Below are positions 16,262 to 23,880 of a DNA stretch of 43,579 bases, piece by piece. Location of the stretch: contig NZ_POUC01000018.1 in NCBI RefSeq assembly GCF_002891435.1, positions 1-43,579 on the forward strand. Reading direction: 5' to 3'. Positions within the stretch are counted from its first letter, which is position 1, and the number at the start of each line of letters is the position of its first letter. This stretch comes from Streptomyces cahuitamycinicus (GTDB lineage Bacteria; Actinomycetota; Actinomycetes; Streptomycetales; Streptomycetaceae). The position numbers were made by a program, and so were the translations under genes. The notes beneath the pieces are model-generated. The model searched no databases and was not told the DNA's origin. It worked only from the letters and a program-made list of their open reading frames with translations.

Positions 16262-17620
16262 TCAGTACCGGCGCTCCTGCTTCTGCTTGCACTCCACGCA
16301 GAGCGTGGCCCGGGGGAAGGCCTGCATGCGTGCCTTGCCGATGGCGTTTCCGCAGTTCTCGCACAGGCCGTAGGTGCCCGCGTGCAGGCGTTCCAGGGCA
16401 CGCTCGGTCTGGAGGAGCATCTCCCGCGCGTTGGCGGCGAGGGCCAGCTCGTGCTCGCGGGTGATGTTCTTGGTGCCGGTGTCCGCCTGGTCGTCGCCGG
16501 CGCCGTCCCCGGAGTCCCGCATCAGACCGGCGAGCGACCGCTCCGACGAGGAGATCTCCTCGCGCAGCCGGATCTCCTCGGACGTCAGCTCGGACCGCGC
16601 TTCCTCGACCTCCTCCGCCGTCCAGGGGTCCTCGCCCGGGCGTACCGCGAGCTCACCGGGCTCCGCCGCGGCGATCCGTGCCTTCGGAACGGCGGTCTTC
16701 GCCGCCGTGGCCGTGCCAGGAGTCTTCTTCGCAACCACCGTCGTCGCTCCCGTCTGCTGGGCGGCCTCGGCCGCACCCGCTTTCTTGGCCGTGCTGCTCG
16801 CGGCCGTGTCCTGTGTGACCGCGCCGGTCCGGGCAGCGCCCTTCCCGGCGGCGGTCCTGGTGGTGCTCTTGCCTCCGGCGGCCTTCTTGGCCGGGGCCTT
16901 CTTCGCGGCGGGCTTCTCGGGGGCGGCCTTCTTGACGCCCACCGCTTTGTCGCCCGTCGCGCCCGTCGCCTTACCGACGGCGCTCTTCCCGGCGCGGGCG
17001 GTCTTCCCGGCGTCGGTCTTCCCGGTGGTGGCTTTCCCGGCCGAGGCGATCTTCGCGGCTGTCGCCTTCCCGGCCGAGGCGGTCTTTCCGGCTGCGGCCT
17101 TCCCGGCCGAGGCGGTCTTCCCGGCCGCCGCCTTCCCGGCCGAGGCGGTCTTCCCGGCTGCCGCCCTCTTCCCTGCCTCCTTCTCGGCCGGTGCTCTCTC
17201 CGCCGGTGCCTCGGCCGACTCCATCTCCGCCGATGCCCCGTCCGCCGGCACCTTGGCCCGCGCCGTCTTGGCCGGTGCCTTCACCGCCGATGCCTTGGCC
17301 GACGCCCGGGGGCGTGGTGTCTTGGCCGGTGCCTCGGCCGGTACCTCGTCCGCCGACGCCTTGGCCTGTGCCTTCCCTGCCGCCGGCTCGGCCGCGGGCT
17401 CCTCGCTCGCGGCCCCCTTGGCCGCGGCCTTCCCGGTCGCCGTCTTCTTCTCGGCCGCCGTCGTGCCCTCGACCGTCTTGCCCCGGTCCTCCTTCGCCGC
17501 CCGCCTCGCCGAGCCCCCCTGCGTGGACTTCTTCCCGCCCACGTCCTTGGCCGCGCCGCCTGAGGCCTCCGCGGATCTGCCGGACGCCGGCTGCTGTACG
17601 GCGGTCTTCTTCGCCACCAT
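16262..17620 (-). CDS. DksA/TraR-type zinc-finger protein with Lys/Ala-rich tail
   Basis: 452-aa protein. The C-terminal 110 residues are a DksA/TraR domain: a coiled-coil hairpin (SELTSEEIRLREEISSSE, then LALAANAREMLLQTERALER) and a C4 zinc finger with Cys420, Cys423, Cys441 and Cys444. Residues 1-330 are low-complexity, rich in Ala, Lys and Pro like histone H1 tails, and include three near-identical 11-aa repeats (AAGKTASAGKA) plus degenerate ones. DksA-type domains enter the RNA polymerase secondary channel; the tail probably binds DNA or RNA non-specifically. The frame is open to 17812, but ATG 17620 (MVAKKTAV) has AAGGGG at good spacing and a promoter upstream. The C4 finger is intact. 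Confidence 0.85.
   Translation of the reverse strand: MVAKKTAVQQPASGRSAEASGGAAKDVGGKKSTQGGSARRAAKEDRGKTVEGTTAAEKKTATGKAAAKGAASEEPAAEPAAGKAQAKASADEVPAEAPAKTPRPRASAKASAVKAPAKTARAKVPADGASAEMESAEAPAERAPAEKEAGKRAAAGKTASAGKAAAGKTASAGKAAAGKTASAGKATAAKIASAGKATTGKTDAGKTARAGKSAVGKATGATGDKAVGVKKAAPEKPAAKKAPAKKAAGGKSTTRTAAGKGAARTGAVTQDTAASSTAKKAGAAEAAQQTGATTVVAKKTPGTATAAKTAVPKARIAAAEPGELAVRPGEDPWTAEEVEEARSELTSEEIRLREEISSSERSLAGLMRDSGDGAGDDQADTGTKNITREHELALAANAREMLLQTERALERLHAGTYGLCENCGNAIGKARMQAFPRATLCVECKQKQERRY
17030..17160. repeat. 33-bp tandem coding repeats (11-aa units)
   Basis: Three to four tandem copies of a 33-bp unit encode AAGKTASAGKA within the DksA-like gene (minus strand). The first three are nearly identical at DNA level, and the fourth (TAAKIASAGKA) and fifth are diverged. 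The number is likely to vary between strains by slippage. Confidence 0.75.
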
Positions 17621-17633
17621 GGCCGCGGCCCCT

Positions 17634-17646
17634 TCACATATTGTGA
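17634..17646. promoter_or_regulatory. Palindrome TCACATATTGTGA, candidate operator
   Basis: A 13-bp inverted repeat (TCACA, spacer TAT, TGTGA) in the 5' leader of the DksA-like gene, between its promoter and ribosome binding site. It is AT-rich in a very GC-rich setting. It could be a repressor site; no regulator is identified. Confidence 0.35.
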
Positions 17647-17669
17647 TCTTGCTCGCGAATCGTGCTGGG

Positions 17670-17698
17670 ACGATAAATCGACTCGAGTCCCGCGGCAA
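17670..17698 (-). promoter_or_regulatory. Vegetative-type promoter for the DksA-like gene
   Basis: On the minus strand TTGCCG (17698-17693) and TATCGT (17675-17670) are separated by 17 bp, a good match to the HrdB-type consensus. The start would be near 17663, giving a leader of about 43 nt that contains the palindrome at 17634-17646. Confidence 0.6.
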
Positions 17699-17905
17699 CG
17701 GGGCACACCGCCCGATTCGCCCGCCTCGCGCACGCCGCGGCGAACCTGCATCCGTTGTGCCCAGCTCCCCGCCCGGTAATCCGCTGAGCCGGACGTCCCA
17801 GGATCCGAACACCTATACCACCCCATTAAGGTCATCAAACCCATTTCGCACTCCCCGGCACCCGGCGGCCCGGAAAACCGGTCGGCCGCCGCCCGCGCGG
17901 CGCCG

Positions 17906-17911
17906 TACACT
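17906..17911 (+). promoter_or_regulatory. ileS: Candidate -10 (TACACT) of the ileS leader transcript
   Basis: TACACT fits the Streptomyces -10 pattern and lies just before the T-box leader. Transcription would start near 17918, about 300 nt before the ileS ATG. No convincing -35 is visible 17 nt upstream. The remaining DNA from 17699 to 17905 shows no gene. Confidence 0.5.
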
Positions 17912-17935
17912 GGTCGGAGCGAAAAAGCGTGGATG

Positions 17936-18212
17936 GGGACGAGTAGCGGCGTACGCAGCCCAGAGCGACCCGGGGACGGTGGAAGCCCGGGGGCCGGCGC
18001 GACGTGAAGATCACCCCGGAGCCGCCGGAAGAACGCCGCAGCGAGAATGCGGCCAGTAGACCCGGCATCGCGACCCCAATGAGGGGGCCAACCGGCGCAC
18101 ACCCCGTGCCGGAGGGCCAAGGAGGGTGGTACCGCGGGAGCGCGCCGAAGGCGGCGCAGGCAGACGTAGCTCTCGTCCCTCCGGACGGAAGGCAGCAAGT
18201 CCGCCGGAGGAA
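17936..18212 (+). ncRNA. ileS: T-box riboswitch (tRNA-Ile sensing), translational type
   Basis: A leader RNA that reads the charging state of tRNA-Ile. The T-box core AGGGTGGTACCGCGG is at 18123-18137; UGGU at 18127-18130 pairs with the free ACCA end of uncharged tRNA. The closing strand CGTCCCT is at 18174-18180. In the 5' domain, conserved Stem I-like sequence runs from about 17961, and AUC at 18010-18012, in GAAGAUCACC, is the likely specifier codon for isoleucine. CCTCCGG (18178-18184) is complementary to CCGGAGG (18204-18210), which is the ileS Shine-Dalgarno. Closing of the T-box helix by bound uncharged tRNA would free it. There is no terminator with a U-tract, so control of translation initiation, as known for actinobacterial ileS leaders, is inferred. 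Confidence 0.9.
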
Positions 18213-18220
18213 GCCCGCTG

Positions 18221-21200
18221 ATGACATCGCCGACGTACCGCCAGGTGCCCGCCCAGGTCGACCTGCCCGCCCTCGAGCACGCCGTGCTCGACTTCTGGCG
18301 TGAGCAGAAGATCTTCGCCAAGAGCCTGGAGCAGTCCGAGGGCCGCCCCGAATGGGTGTTCTACGAGGGCCCGCCCACCGCCAACGGCATGCCGGGTGCC
18401 CACCACATCGAAGCACGCGTCTTCAAGGACGTCTTCCCCCGCTTCCGCACCATGCGCGGCTACCACGTGGCCCGTAAGGCCGGCTGGGACTGCCACGGCC
18501 TCCCGGTGGAGCTCGCCGTCGAGAAGGAGCTCGGCTTCTCCGGCAAGCAGGACATCGAGGCGTACGGCATCGCGGAGTTCAACGAGAAGTGCCGCGAGTC
18601 GGTGACCCGGCACACGGACGCCTTCGAAGAGCTCACGACCCGCATGGGCTACTGGACCGACCTTCAGGACCCGTACCGCACGATGGACCCCGAGTACATC
18701 GAGTCGGTCTGGTGGTCGCTGAAGGAGATCTTCGACAAGGGCCTGCTCGTCCAGGACCACCGTGTCGCCCCCTGGTGCCCCCGCTGTGGGACGGGCCTGT
18801 CCGACCACGAGCTGGCGCAGGGCTACGAGACGGTCGTCGACCCGTCGGTGTTCGTCCGCTTCCCCCTCACCTCCGGCCCGCTGGCCGGCGAGGCCGCGCT
18901 CCTGGTGTGGACGACCACGCCCTGGACCCTGGTCTCCAACACGGCGGTCGCCGCGCATCCCGAGGTCACCTATGTCGTCGCGACCGACGGCGAGGAGAAG
19001 CTCGTGGTCGCCGAGCCGCTCGTCGCCAAGGCCCTCGGCGAGGGCTGGGAGACCACCGGTGAGACCTTCACGGGCGCCGAGATGGAGCGCTGGACGTACC
19101 AGCGCCCCTTCGAGCTGGTGGAGTTCCCGGAGCCGGCGCACTTCGTCGTCAACGCCGAGTACGTCACCACCGAGGACGGCACGGGTCTGGTCCACCAGTC
19201 CCCCGCCTTCGGTGAGGACGACCTCAAGGTCTGCCGCGCCTACGGCCTGCCGGTCGTGAACCCCGTCCGCCCGGACGGCACCTTCGAGGAGGACGTCCCG
19301 CTGGTCGGCGGCGTCTTCTTCAAGAAGGCCGACGAAAAGCTCACCGAGGACCTCCAGCAGCGCGGCCGGCTCTTCAAGCACATCCCGTACGAGCACAGCT
19401 ACCCGCACTGCTGGCGCTGCCACACCGCGCTGCTCTACTACGCGCAGCCCTCCTGGTACATCCGCACCACCGAGGTCAAGGACCGCCTCCTCGCGGAGAA
19501 CGAGGGCACCAACTGGTTCCCGGACACGGTCAAGAACGGCCGGTACGGCGACTGGCTGAACAACAACATCGACTGGGCCCTGTCCCGCAACCGCTACTGG
19601 GGCACCCCGCTGCCCATCTGGCGCTGCGAGGACGACCACCTCACCTGCGCGGGATCCCTCGCGGAGCTGACCGAGCTGACCGGCACGGACCAGTCGGGCC
19701 TGGACCCGCACCGCCCGTTCATCGACGACGTCACCTTCGCCTGCCCGCAGGGCGGCTGCGGAAAGACGGCCACGCGCGTCCCGGAGGTGATCGACGCCTG
19801 GTACGACTCGGGTTCGATGCCGTTCGCGCAGTGGGGCTACCCGTACAAGAACAAAGAGCTGTTCGAGGCCCGCTACCCGGCGCAGTTCATCTGCGAGGCC
19901 ATCGACCAGACCCGCGGCTGGTTCTACACGCTGATGGCGGTCGGCACGCTCGTCTTCGACAAGTCGTCCTACGAGAACGTCGTCTGCCTCGGCCACATCC
20001 TCGCCGAGGACGGCCGCAAGATGTCCAAGCACCTGGGCAACACCCTGGACCCGATCCCGCTCATGGACCGCCACGGCGCCGACGCGGTGCGCTGGTTCAT
20101 GGCGGCCGGCGGCTCCCCGTGGGCGGCCCGGCGCGTGGGCCACGGCACCATCCAGGAGGTCGTCCGCAAGACACTCCTGACGTACTGGAACACGGTCGCC
20201 TTCCAGGCCCTGTACGCCCGAACGTCGAACTGGGCCCCGTCCGAGGCCGACCCGGCCCCGGCCGACCGCCCGGTCCTGGACCGCTGGCTGCTGTCCGAAC
20301 TGCACGCCCTCACCGACCAGGCCACCCAGGCGCTGGACGCCTACGACACCCAGCGCGCCGGCAAGCTGCTGTCCGCGTTCGTCGACGACCTGTCGAACTG
20401 GTACGTGCGCCGCTCGCGTCGCCGCTTCTGGCAGGGCGACAAGGCGGCGCTGCGCACGCTGCACGAGGTCGTCGAGACGGTCACGCAGCTGATGTCCCCG
20501 CTGACGCCGTTCATCACCGAGCGGGTCTGGCAGGACCTGATCGTCCCGGTCACCCCGGGCGCTCCGGAGTCGGTCCACCTGTCCACCTGGCCGGAGGCGG
20601 ACCTCACCGCCATCGACCCGGAGCTGTCGAAGCAGATGGTGCTGGTGCGCCGGCTCGTGGAGCTGGGCCGTGCCACGCGCGCGGAGTCGGGCGTCAAGAC
20701 GCGCCAGCCGCTGTCCCGCGCGCTGATCGCGGCGACGGGCTTCGAGACGCTGGACTCCGAACTGCGCGCGCAGATCACGGAGGAGCTGAACGTCGAGTCC
20801 CTGGCGACCCTGAGCGAGGTCGGCGGCAGCCTGGTCGACACCACCGCGAAGGCCAACTTCCGCGCCCTGGGCAAGCGGTTCGGCAAGCGCGTCCAGGACG
20901 TGGCCAAGGCCGTCGCGAACGCGGACGCCGCCGCCCTGTCGCTTGCCCTGCGCGAGGGCACGGCGTCGGTCGAGGTCGACGGTGAGACCATCACGCTGGC
21001 ACCCGACGAGGTCATCATCACGGAGACCCCCCGTGAAGGCTGGTCGGTGGCCTCCGACTCGGGCGCGACGGTCGCACTGGACCTGGAGATCACCGAGGAG
21101 CTCCGCCGTGCGGGACTGGCCCGTGACGCGATCCGCCTGATCCAGGAGGCCCGCAAGAACAGCGGCCTCGACGTGGCCGACCGCATCGCACTGCGCTGGA

Positions 21201-21364
21201 CGGCCACGGACCAGGCGACGGTGGCGGCCCTGACCGACCACGCAGGCCTGATCGCCGACGAGGTTCTGGCAACCGACTTCGGTCAGGGCGAGGCGGACGC
21301 CGGCTACGGCGACCCGTTCACGGACGAGGGCCTCACCCTCACGTTCCGCCTGCGCAAGGCGTAG
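18221..21364 (+). CDS. ileS: Isoleucyl-tRNA synthetase, type 2, with GxHH signature
   Basis: 1047-aa class I synthetase charging tRNA-Ile. The Rossmann catalytic domain begins with GPPTANG at 50-56; the signature is G59-A60-H61-H62, where HxGH is normal. The CP1 editing domain occupies roughly 190-400. KMSKH is at 600-604 (the last residue of KMSKS is replaced). Then come the anticodon-binding domain and a C-terminal domain ending FRLRKA. Length and sequence fit eukaryote-like IleRS type 2. Swapped GxHH motifs are reported in mupirocin hyper-resistant IleRS2. ATG 18221 has GGAGG 10 nt upstream and is under T-box control. It is a single-gene unit with a 20-bp terminator. The other Cys pairs (CPRCG, HCWRC) may bind zinc. 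Confidence 0.96.
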   Translation: MTSPTYRQVPAQVDLPALEHAVLDFWREQKIFAKSLEQSEGRPEWVFYEGPPTANGMPGAHHIEARVFKDVFPRFRTMRGYHVARKAGWDCHGLPVELAVEKELGFSGKQDIEAYGIAEFNEKCRESVTRHTDAFEELTTRMGYWTDLQDPYRTMDPEYIESVWWSLKEIFDKGLLVQDHRVAPWCPRCGTGLSDHELAQGYETVVDPSVFVRFPLTSGPLAGEAALLVWTTTPWTLVSNTAVAAHPEVTYVVATDGEEKLVVAEPLVAKALGEGWETTGETFTGAEMERWTYQRPFELVEFPEPAHFVVNAEYVTTEDGTGLVHQSPAFGEDDLKVCRAYGLPVVNPVRPDGTFEEDVPLVGGVFFKKADEKLTEDLQQRGRLFKHIPYEHSYPHCWRCHTALLYYAQPSWYIRTTEVKDRLLAENEGTNWFPDTVKNGRYGDWLNNNIDWALSRNRYWGTPLPIWRCEDDHLTCAGSLAELTELTGTDQSGLDPHRPFIDDVTFACPQGGCGKTATRVPEVIDAWYDSGSMPFAQWGYPYKNKELFEARYPAQFICEAIDQTRGWFYTLMAVGTLVFDKSSYENVVCLGHILAEDGRKMSKHLGNTLDPIPLMDRHGADAVRWFMAAGGSPWAARRVGHGTIQEVVRKTLLTYWNTVAFQALYARTSNWAPSEADPAPADRPVLDRWLLSELHALTDQATQALDAYDTQRAGKLLSAFVDDLSNWYVRRSRRRFWQGDKAALRTLHEVVETVTQLMSPLTPFITERVWQDLIVPVTPGAPESVHLSTWPEADLTAIDPELSKQMVLVRRLVELGRATRAESGVKTRQPLSRALIAATGFETLDSELRAQITEELNVESLATLSEVGGSLVDTTAKANFRALGKRFGKRVQDVAKAVANADAAALSLALREGTASVEVDGETITLAPDEVIITETPREGWSVASDSGATVALDLEITEELRRAGLARDAIRLIQEARKNSGLDVADRIALRWTATDQATVAALTDHAGLIADEVLATDFGQGEADAGYGDPFTDEGLTLTFRLRKA

Positions 21365-21371
21365 CCCACAG

Positions 21372-21420
21372 GCCGAAGGCCCGGTCCCGCCAAAGATCTC
21401 GGCGGGACCGGGCCTTCGGC
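21372..21420 (+). terminator. ileS terminator hairpin
   Basis: Perfect 20-bp stem (arms 21372-21391 and 21401-21420) with loop AAAGATCTC, 7 nt after the ileS stop. Confidence 0.85.
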
Positions 21421-21469
21421 GTTGCGTACGCACGAACATGGCTACGCGGACACGAACGCGCGTGGCAAA

Positions 21470-21505
21470 AGGGCGGGCCCCGGGTTCACACCCGGGGCCC
21501 GCCCT
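21470..21505 (-). terminator. divIVA terminator hairpin
   Basis: Perfect 16-bp stem (arms 21470-21485 and 21490-21505) with a 4-nt loop. On the minus strand it is followed by TTTTGCC, so it is an intrinsic terminator for divIVA at the end of the dcw cluster. Confidence 0.8.
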
Positions 21506-21548
21506 GAACGCTGCCGACGTCTATGCCGTACTACTGGCCATCAGGCCG

Positions 21549-22706
21549 TCAGTTGTCATCCTCGTCGATCAGGAAGCCCCGCATGGGCGAGGGCGCCTGG
21601 CCCATCGGCGACGGGCCCTGCGGGCGTACCGGCGCCATCGGCTGGGTCATCGCCGGCGACATCTGCTGCTGACCGCCGTAGGACGGAGCAGCCGGTGCGG
21701 GACCGCCGCCCATCGTCGGGTTGCCGCCGCCGTAGGACGGTGCGCTCGCGCCGGCCGGAGCCATGGAGGGCGCCGAGGACGGCGGGAGGGACGCGGTCGC
21801 CGGAGTGCGCGGCGGGGCCAGCGAGTCGTCGGCCTGGGTCTCCAGCTGACGCAGCTGCGACTCCAGGTACGACTTCAGGCGCGTGCGGTACTCGCGCTCG
21901 AAGCCGCGCAGGTCCTCGACCTTGCGCTCCAGCGTGGCGCGGGCGGACTCCAGGGAGCCCATCGCGACGCGGTGCTTCTCCTGCGCGTCCCGCTCCAGGG
22001 CGTCGGCCTTGGCACGGGCGTCACGCTCCAGACCCTCGGCACGCGAACGCGCCTCGCCGACGATCTTGTTGGCCTCGGAACGAGCCTCGGCGATCGCCTG
22101 GTCGGCGGTCTGCTGGGCCAGCGAGAGGACACGGGCGGCGCTGTCGCCACCGGGGCCTCCCTGACCGGGGCCGCCCATCGGACCGCCCATCGGGCCGGGG
22201 CCGCCCATGGGGCCGCCCATCTGCTGCTGCATCGGGGGCTGGCCCATCGGACCCGGACCCTGGCCCATCGGGCCGGGACCCTGGGGTCCACCCTGACCGC
22301 CGGGACCGGCGGGCAGCTGCGGGGCACCGCTCGGCAGCTGGGGCGGACCACCCATGGGGCCACCCATCTGCTGCTGCGGCGGGCCCGATATGCCGGCGGG
22401 GACAGGACCACCCGGACCGCGCATACCCTGCTGCTGCTGTTGCTGTTGCTGCTGGTGTTGCTGCTGGTGTTGCTGCTGCTGATCCTGCTGCGGCTCCGGA
22501 GGCTTGCGCATGTTCTGCTGGTTCTGCGCAGCAGCGCGAGTGGCCGCGGCCAGTTTGGCGCGCAGGTCCTCGTTCTCACGGAGCAGGCGGGTCAGTTCGG
22601 CTTCGACCTCATCGAGGAAGGCATCGACCTCGTCCTCGTCATAGCCTTCTCGGAGGCGGACGGTCGTGAACTGCTTGTTCCGCACGTCCTCGGGGGTCAA
22701 CGGCAT
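21549..22706 (-). CDS. divIVA: DivIVA, polar growth scaffold protein
   Basis: 385-aa coiled-coil protein that marks cell poles and hyphal branch sites and directs tip growth in Streptomyces. The conserved N-terminal lipid-binding part is [20 protein letters not shown], with the first coiled coil to about 60. A long disordered linker follows: a Gln tract at 73-93 (18 of 21 residues Gln), then Gly/Pro/Met-rich repeats ([10 protein letters not shown]) to about 185. A second coiled coil spans about 187-290, followed by a Pro/Ala/Ser-rich tail ending FLIDEDDN. The long linker and tail are usual for Streptomyces DivIVA, but Gln-tract length is likely variable. It is the last gene of the dcw cluster with its own terminator. 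ATG 22706 is chosen from the conserved N-terminus. Confidence 0.96.
   Translation of the reverse strand: MPLTPEDVRNKQFTTVRLREGYDEDEVDAFLDEVEAELTRLLRENEDLRAKLAAATRAAAQNQQNMRKPPEPQQDQQQQHQQQHQQQQQQQQQGMRGPGGPVPAGISGPPQQQMGGPMGGPPQLPSGAPQLPAGPGGQGGPQGPGPMGQGPGPMGQPPMQQQMGGPMGGPGPMGGPMGGPGQGGPGGDSAARVLSLAQQTADQAIAEARSEANKIVGEARSRAEGLERDARAKADALERDAQEKHRVAMGSLESARATLERKVEDLRGFEREYRTRLKSYLESQLRQLETQADDSLAPPRTPATASLPPSSAPSMAPAGASAPSYGGGNPTMGGGPAPAAPSYGGQQQMSPAMTQPMAPVRPQGPSPMGQAPSPMRGFLIDEDDN
22428..22490. repeat. CAG/CAA trinucleotide tract in divIVA
   Basis: A 21-codon stretch, mostly CAG and CAA with three interspersed His/Asp codons, encodes the polyglutamine part of the DivIVA linker (minus strand). 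Such a triplet tract is prone to slippage. Confidence 0.8.
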
Positions 22707-22761
22707 CTCTTCACCTCAACGTAGTCGTCGGCATTCGGCAAGACCGCATCTCTCACATCGT

Positions 22762-23049
22762 TCACATCGCGTTCCGCACAAGCGTGATCAGGATGTAGAC
22801 GATGATCATCAGCACGAAGAAGGACAGGTCGAGCGCCACGCCCCCGAGACGCAGCGGCGGAATGACCCGCCGCAGAAGCTTGAGCGGTGGATCAGTGACA
22901 GTGTAGGTGGCCTCCAGAACGACCACCATCGCCTTGCCGGGTTGCCATGAGCGGGCGAACTGGAAGACATAGTCCATGACCAACCGGAAGATGAGCACGA
23001 TGAGGAAGCACATCAGCGCGATGTAGACGACATCCAGAACCACGCTCAT
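22762..23049 (-). CDS. YggT family membrane protein
   Basis: 95-aa membrane protein of the YggT family, found beside sepF in actinobacteria and Firmicutes (YlmG). Two hydrophobic segments lie near residues 4-26 and 70-92, joined by a loop with the family motif TDPPLKLLRRVIPPLRLGGVALDLS, cited here as residues 52-76. YlmG-type proteins are linked to division and membrane organisation; no enzymatic role is known. ATG 23049 begins MSVVLDVVYIAL. It is 55 nt upstream of divIVA and 60 nt downstream of sepF, so probably co-transcribed. Confidence 0.9.
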   Translation of the reverse strand: MSVVLDVVYIALMCFLIVLIFRLVMDYVFQFARSWQPGKAMVVVLEATYTVTDPPLKLLRRVIPPLRLGGVALDLSFFVLMIIVYILITLVRNAM

Positions 23050-23109
23050 GACCTCTTGCTTCCCTCTCCCCTGTGCCCTGCTCGGTACTGCTGTTTCCGG
23101 TGGTGCGTC

Positions 23110-23751
23110 TCAGCTCTGGTTGAAGAACCCGCCCTCTGCGATGCGGGCCTTGTCCTCCGCTGTGACATCGACGTTAGCAGGCGACAACAGGAACACCTTC
23201 TGCGTCACCCGCTCGATGCTGCCGTGAAGACCAAACACCAGACCGGCCGCAAAGTCGACAAGTCGCTTTGCATCTGTGTCATCCATCTCAGTCAGATTCA
23301 TGATCACCGGGGTGCCTTCACGGAAGTGTTCCCCGATGGTACGGGCCTCGTTGTAGGTCCGTGGGTGAAGCGTGGTGATCCGGTACGGCTCTCGTTCCGA
23401 CACGACCTTGGGCATGATCACCGGTGCGTTCTTCTCCAGACTTGCGCGTTCTTGTGTGATGGATGCCACGGGCGCGATGCGCGCCGGACGGCTGGATTCC
23501 GCGGGGAGCGAAGCGGAGCGGGCGGCCGGTTCGCGGGGCGCGGGCGGCTGTACGACTCGTACCTCTTCGTCCCTTTGGGGCTGATGTGAGACGTGCGGCT
23601 GGTGGGACGGCTCGTGCCGTCGGTGGTCCCGCTCGGGCTCCGGGTCCAGCTCGGGTTCGAAGTCGTCGTCGGGGTCGAATCCGCGGCCGTCGTACCCATC
23701 GTCCTCCACGAGGCCGAGGTAGACCGCCATCTTGCGCATCGCGCCGGCCAT
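23110..23751 (-). CDS. sepF: Cell division protein SepF
   Basis: 213-aa Z-ring-associated protein that polymerises, binds the FtsZ C-terminal tail and anchors it to the membrane in actinobacteria, which lack FtsA. The N-terminal amphipathic helix [17 protein letters not shown] is the membrane anchor. A disordered acidic/Arg/His/Pro linker (about 18-100) leads to the conserved C-terminal SepF core (about 115-200: [45 protein letters not shown]). The frame is open to 23841, but ATG 23751 has GGAGG 9 nt upstream and gives the family N-terminus. It has a 129-nt gap to the gene upstream, which could hold a secondary promoter. Confidence 0.95.
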   Translation of the reverse strand: MAGAMRKMAVYLGLVEDDGYDGRGFDPDDDFEPELDPEPERDHRRHEPSHQPHVSHQPQRDEEVRVVQPPAPREPAARSASLPAESSRPARIAPVASITQERASLEKNAPVIMPKVVSEREPYRITTLHPRTYNEARTIGEHFREGTPVIMNLTEMDDTDAKRLVDFAAGLVFGLHGSIERVTQKVFLLSPANVDVTAEDKARIAEGGFFNQS

Positions 23752-23880
23752 GCTCTGAGTCCTCCGCTCTGTGGTGGATCGGCTGACGACTGCCAAGTGC
23801 CCGCGATCCACGTGGTCCTTGAATCCGCCTATCGGCGGCAATGACCATATTTTCTGCTGTGGTCCGACTTCTTGGCGACG

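Noticed and set aside
16374..18059. 561-codon plus-strand frame over the DksA-like gene
   Set aside because: Ala/Phe/Pro/Val-rich antisense of the Lys/Ala repeat region; it would also overlap the promoters and T-box of ileS.
18011..21439. 1142-codon open frame antisense to ileS
   Set aside because: Stop-free antisense frames are expected where codon third positions are nearly all G/C. The product is low-complexity (Arg/Gly/Ala/Val/Leu/Asp/Gln), lacks a family match, and ileS on the other strand is certain.
22428..22490. Idea that the CAG/CAA tract is a CRISPR-like or non-coding repeat
   Set aside because: It is in frame in divIVA, between the conserved N-terminus and second coiled coil, and encodes glutamine.
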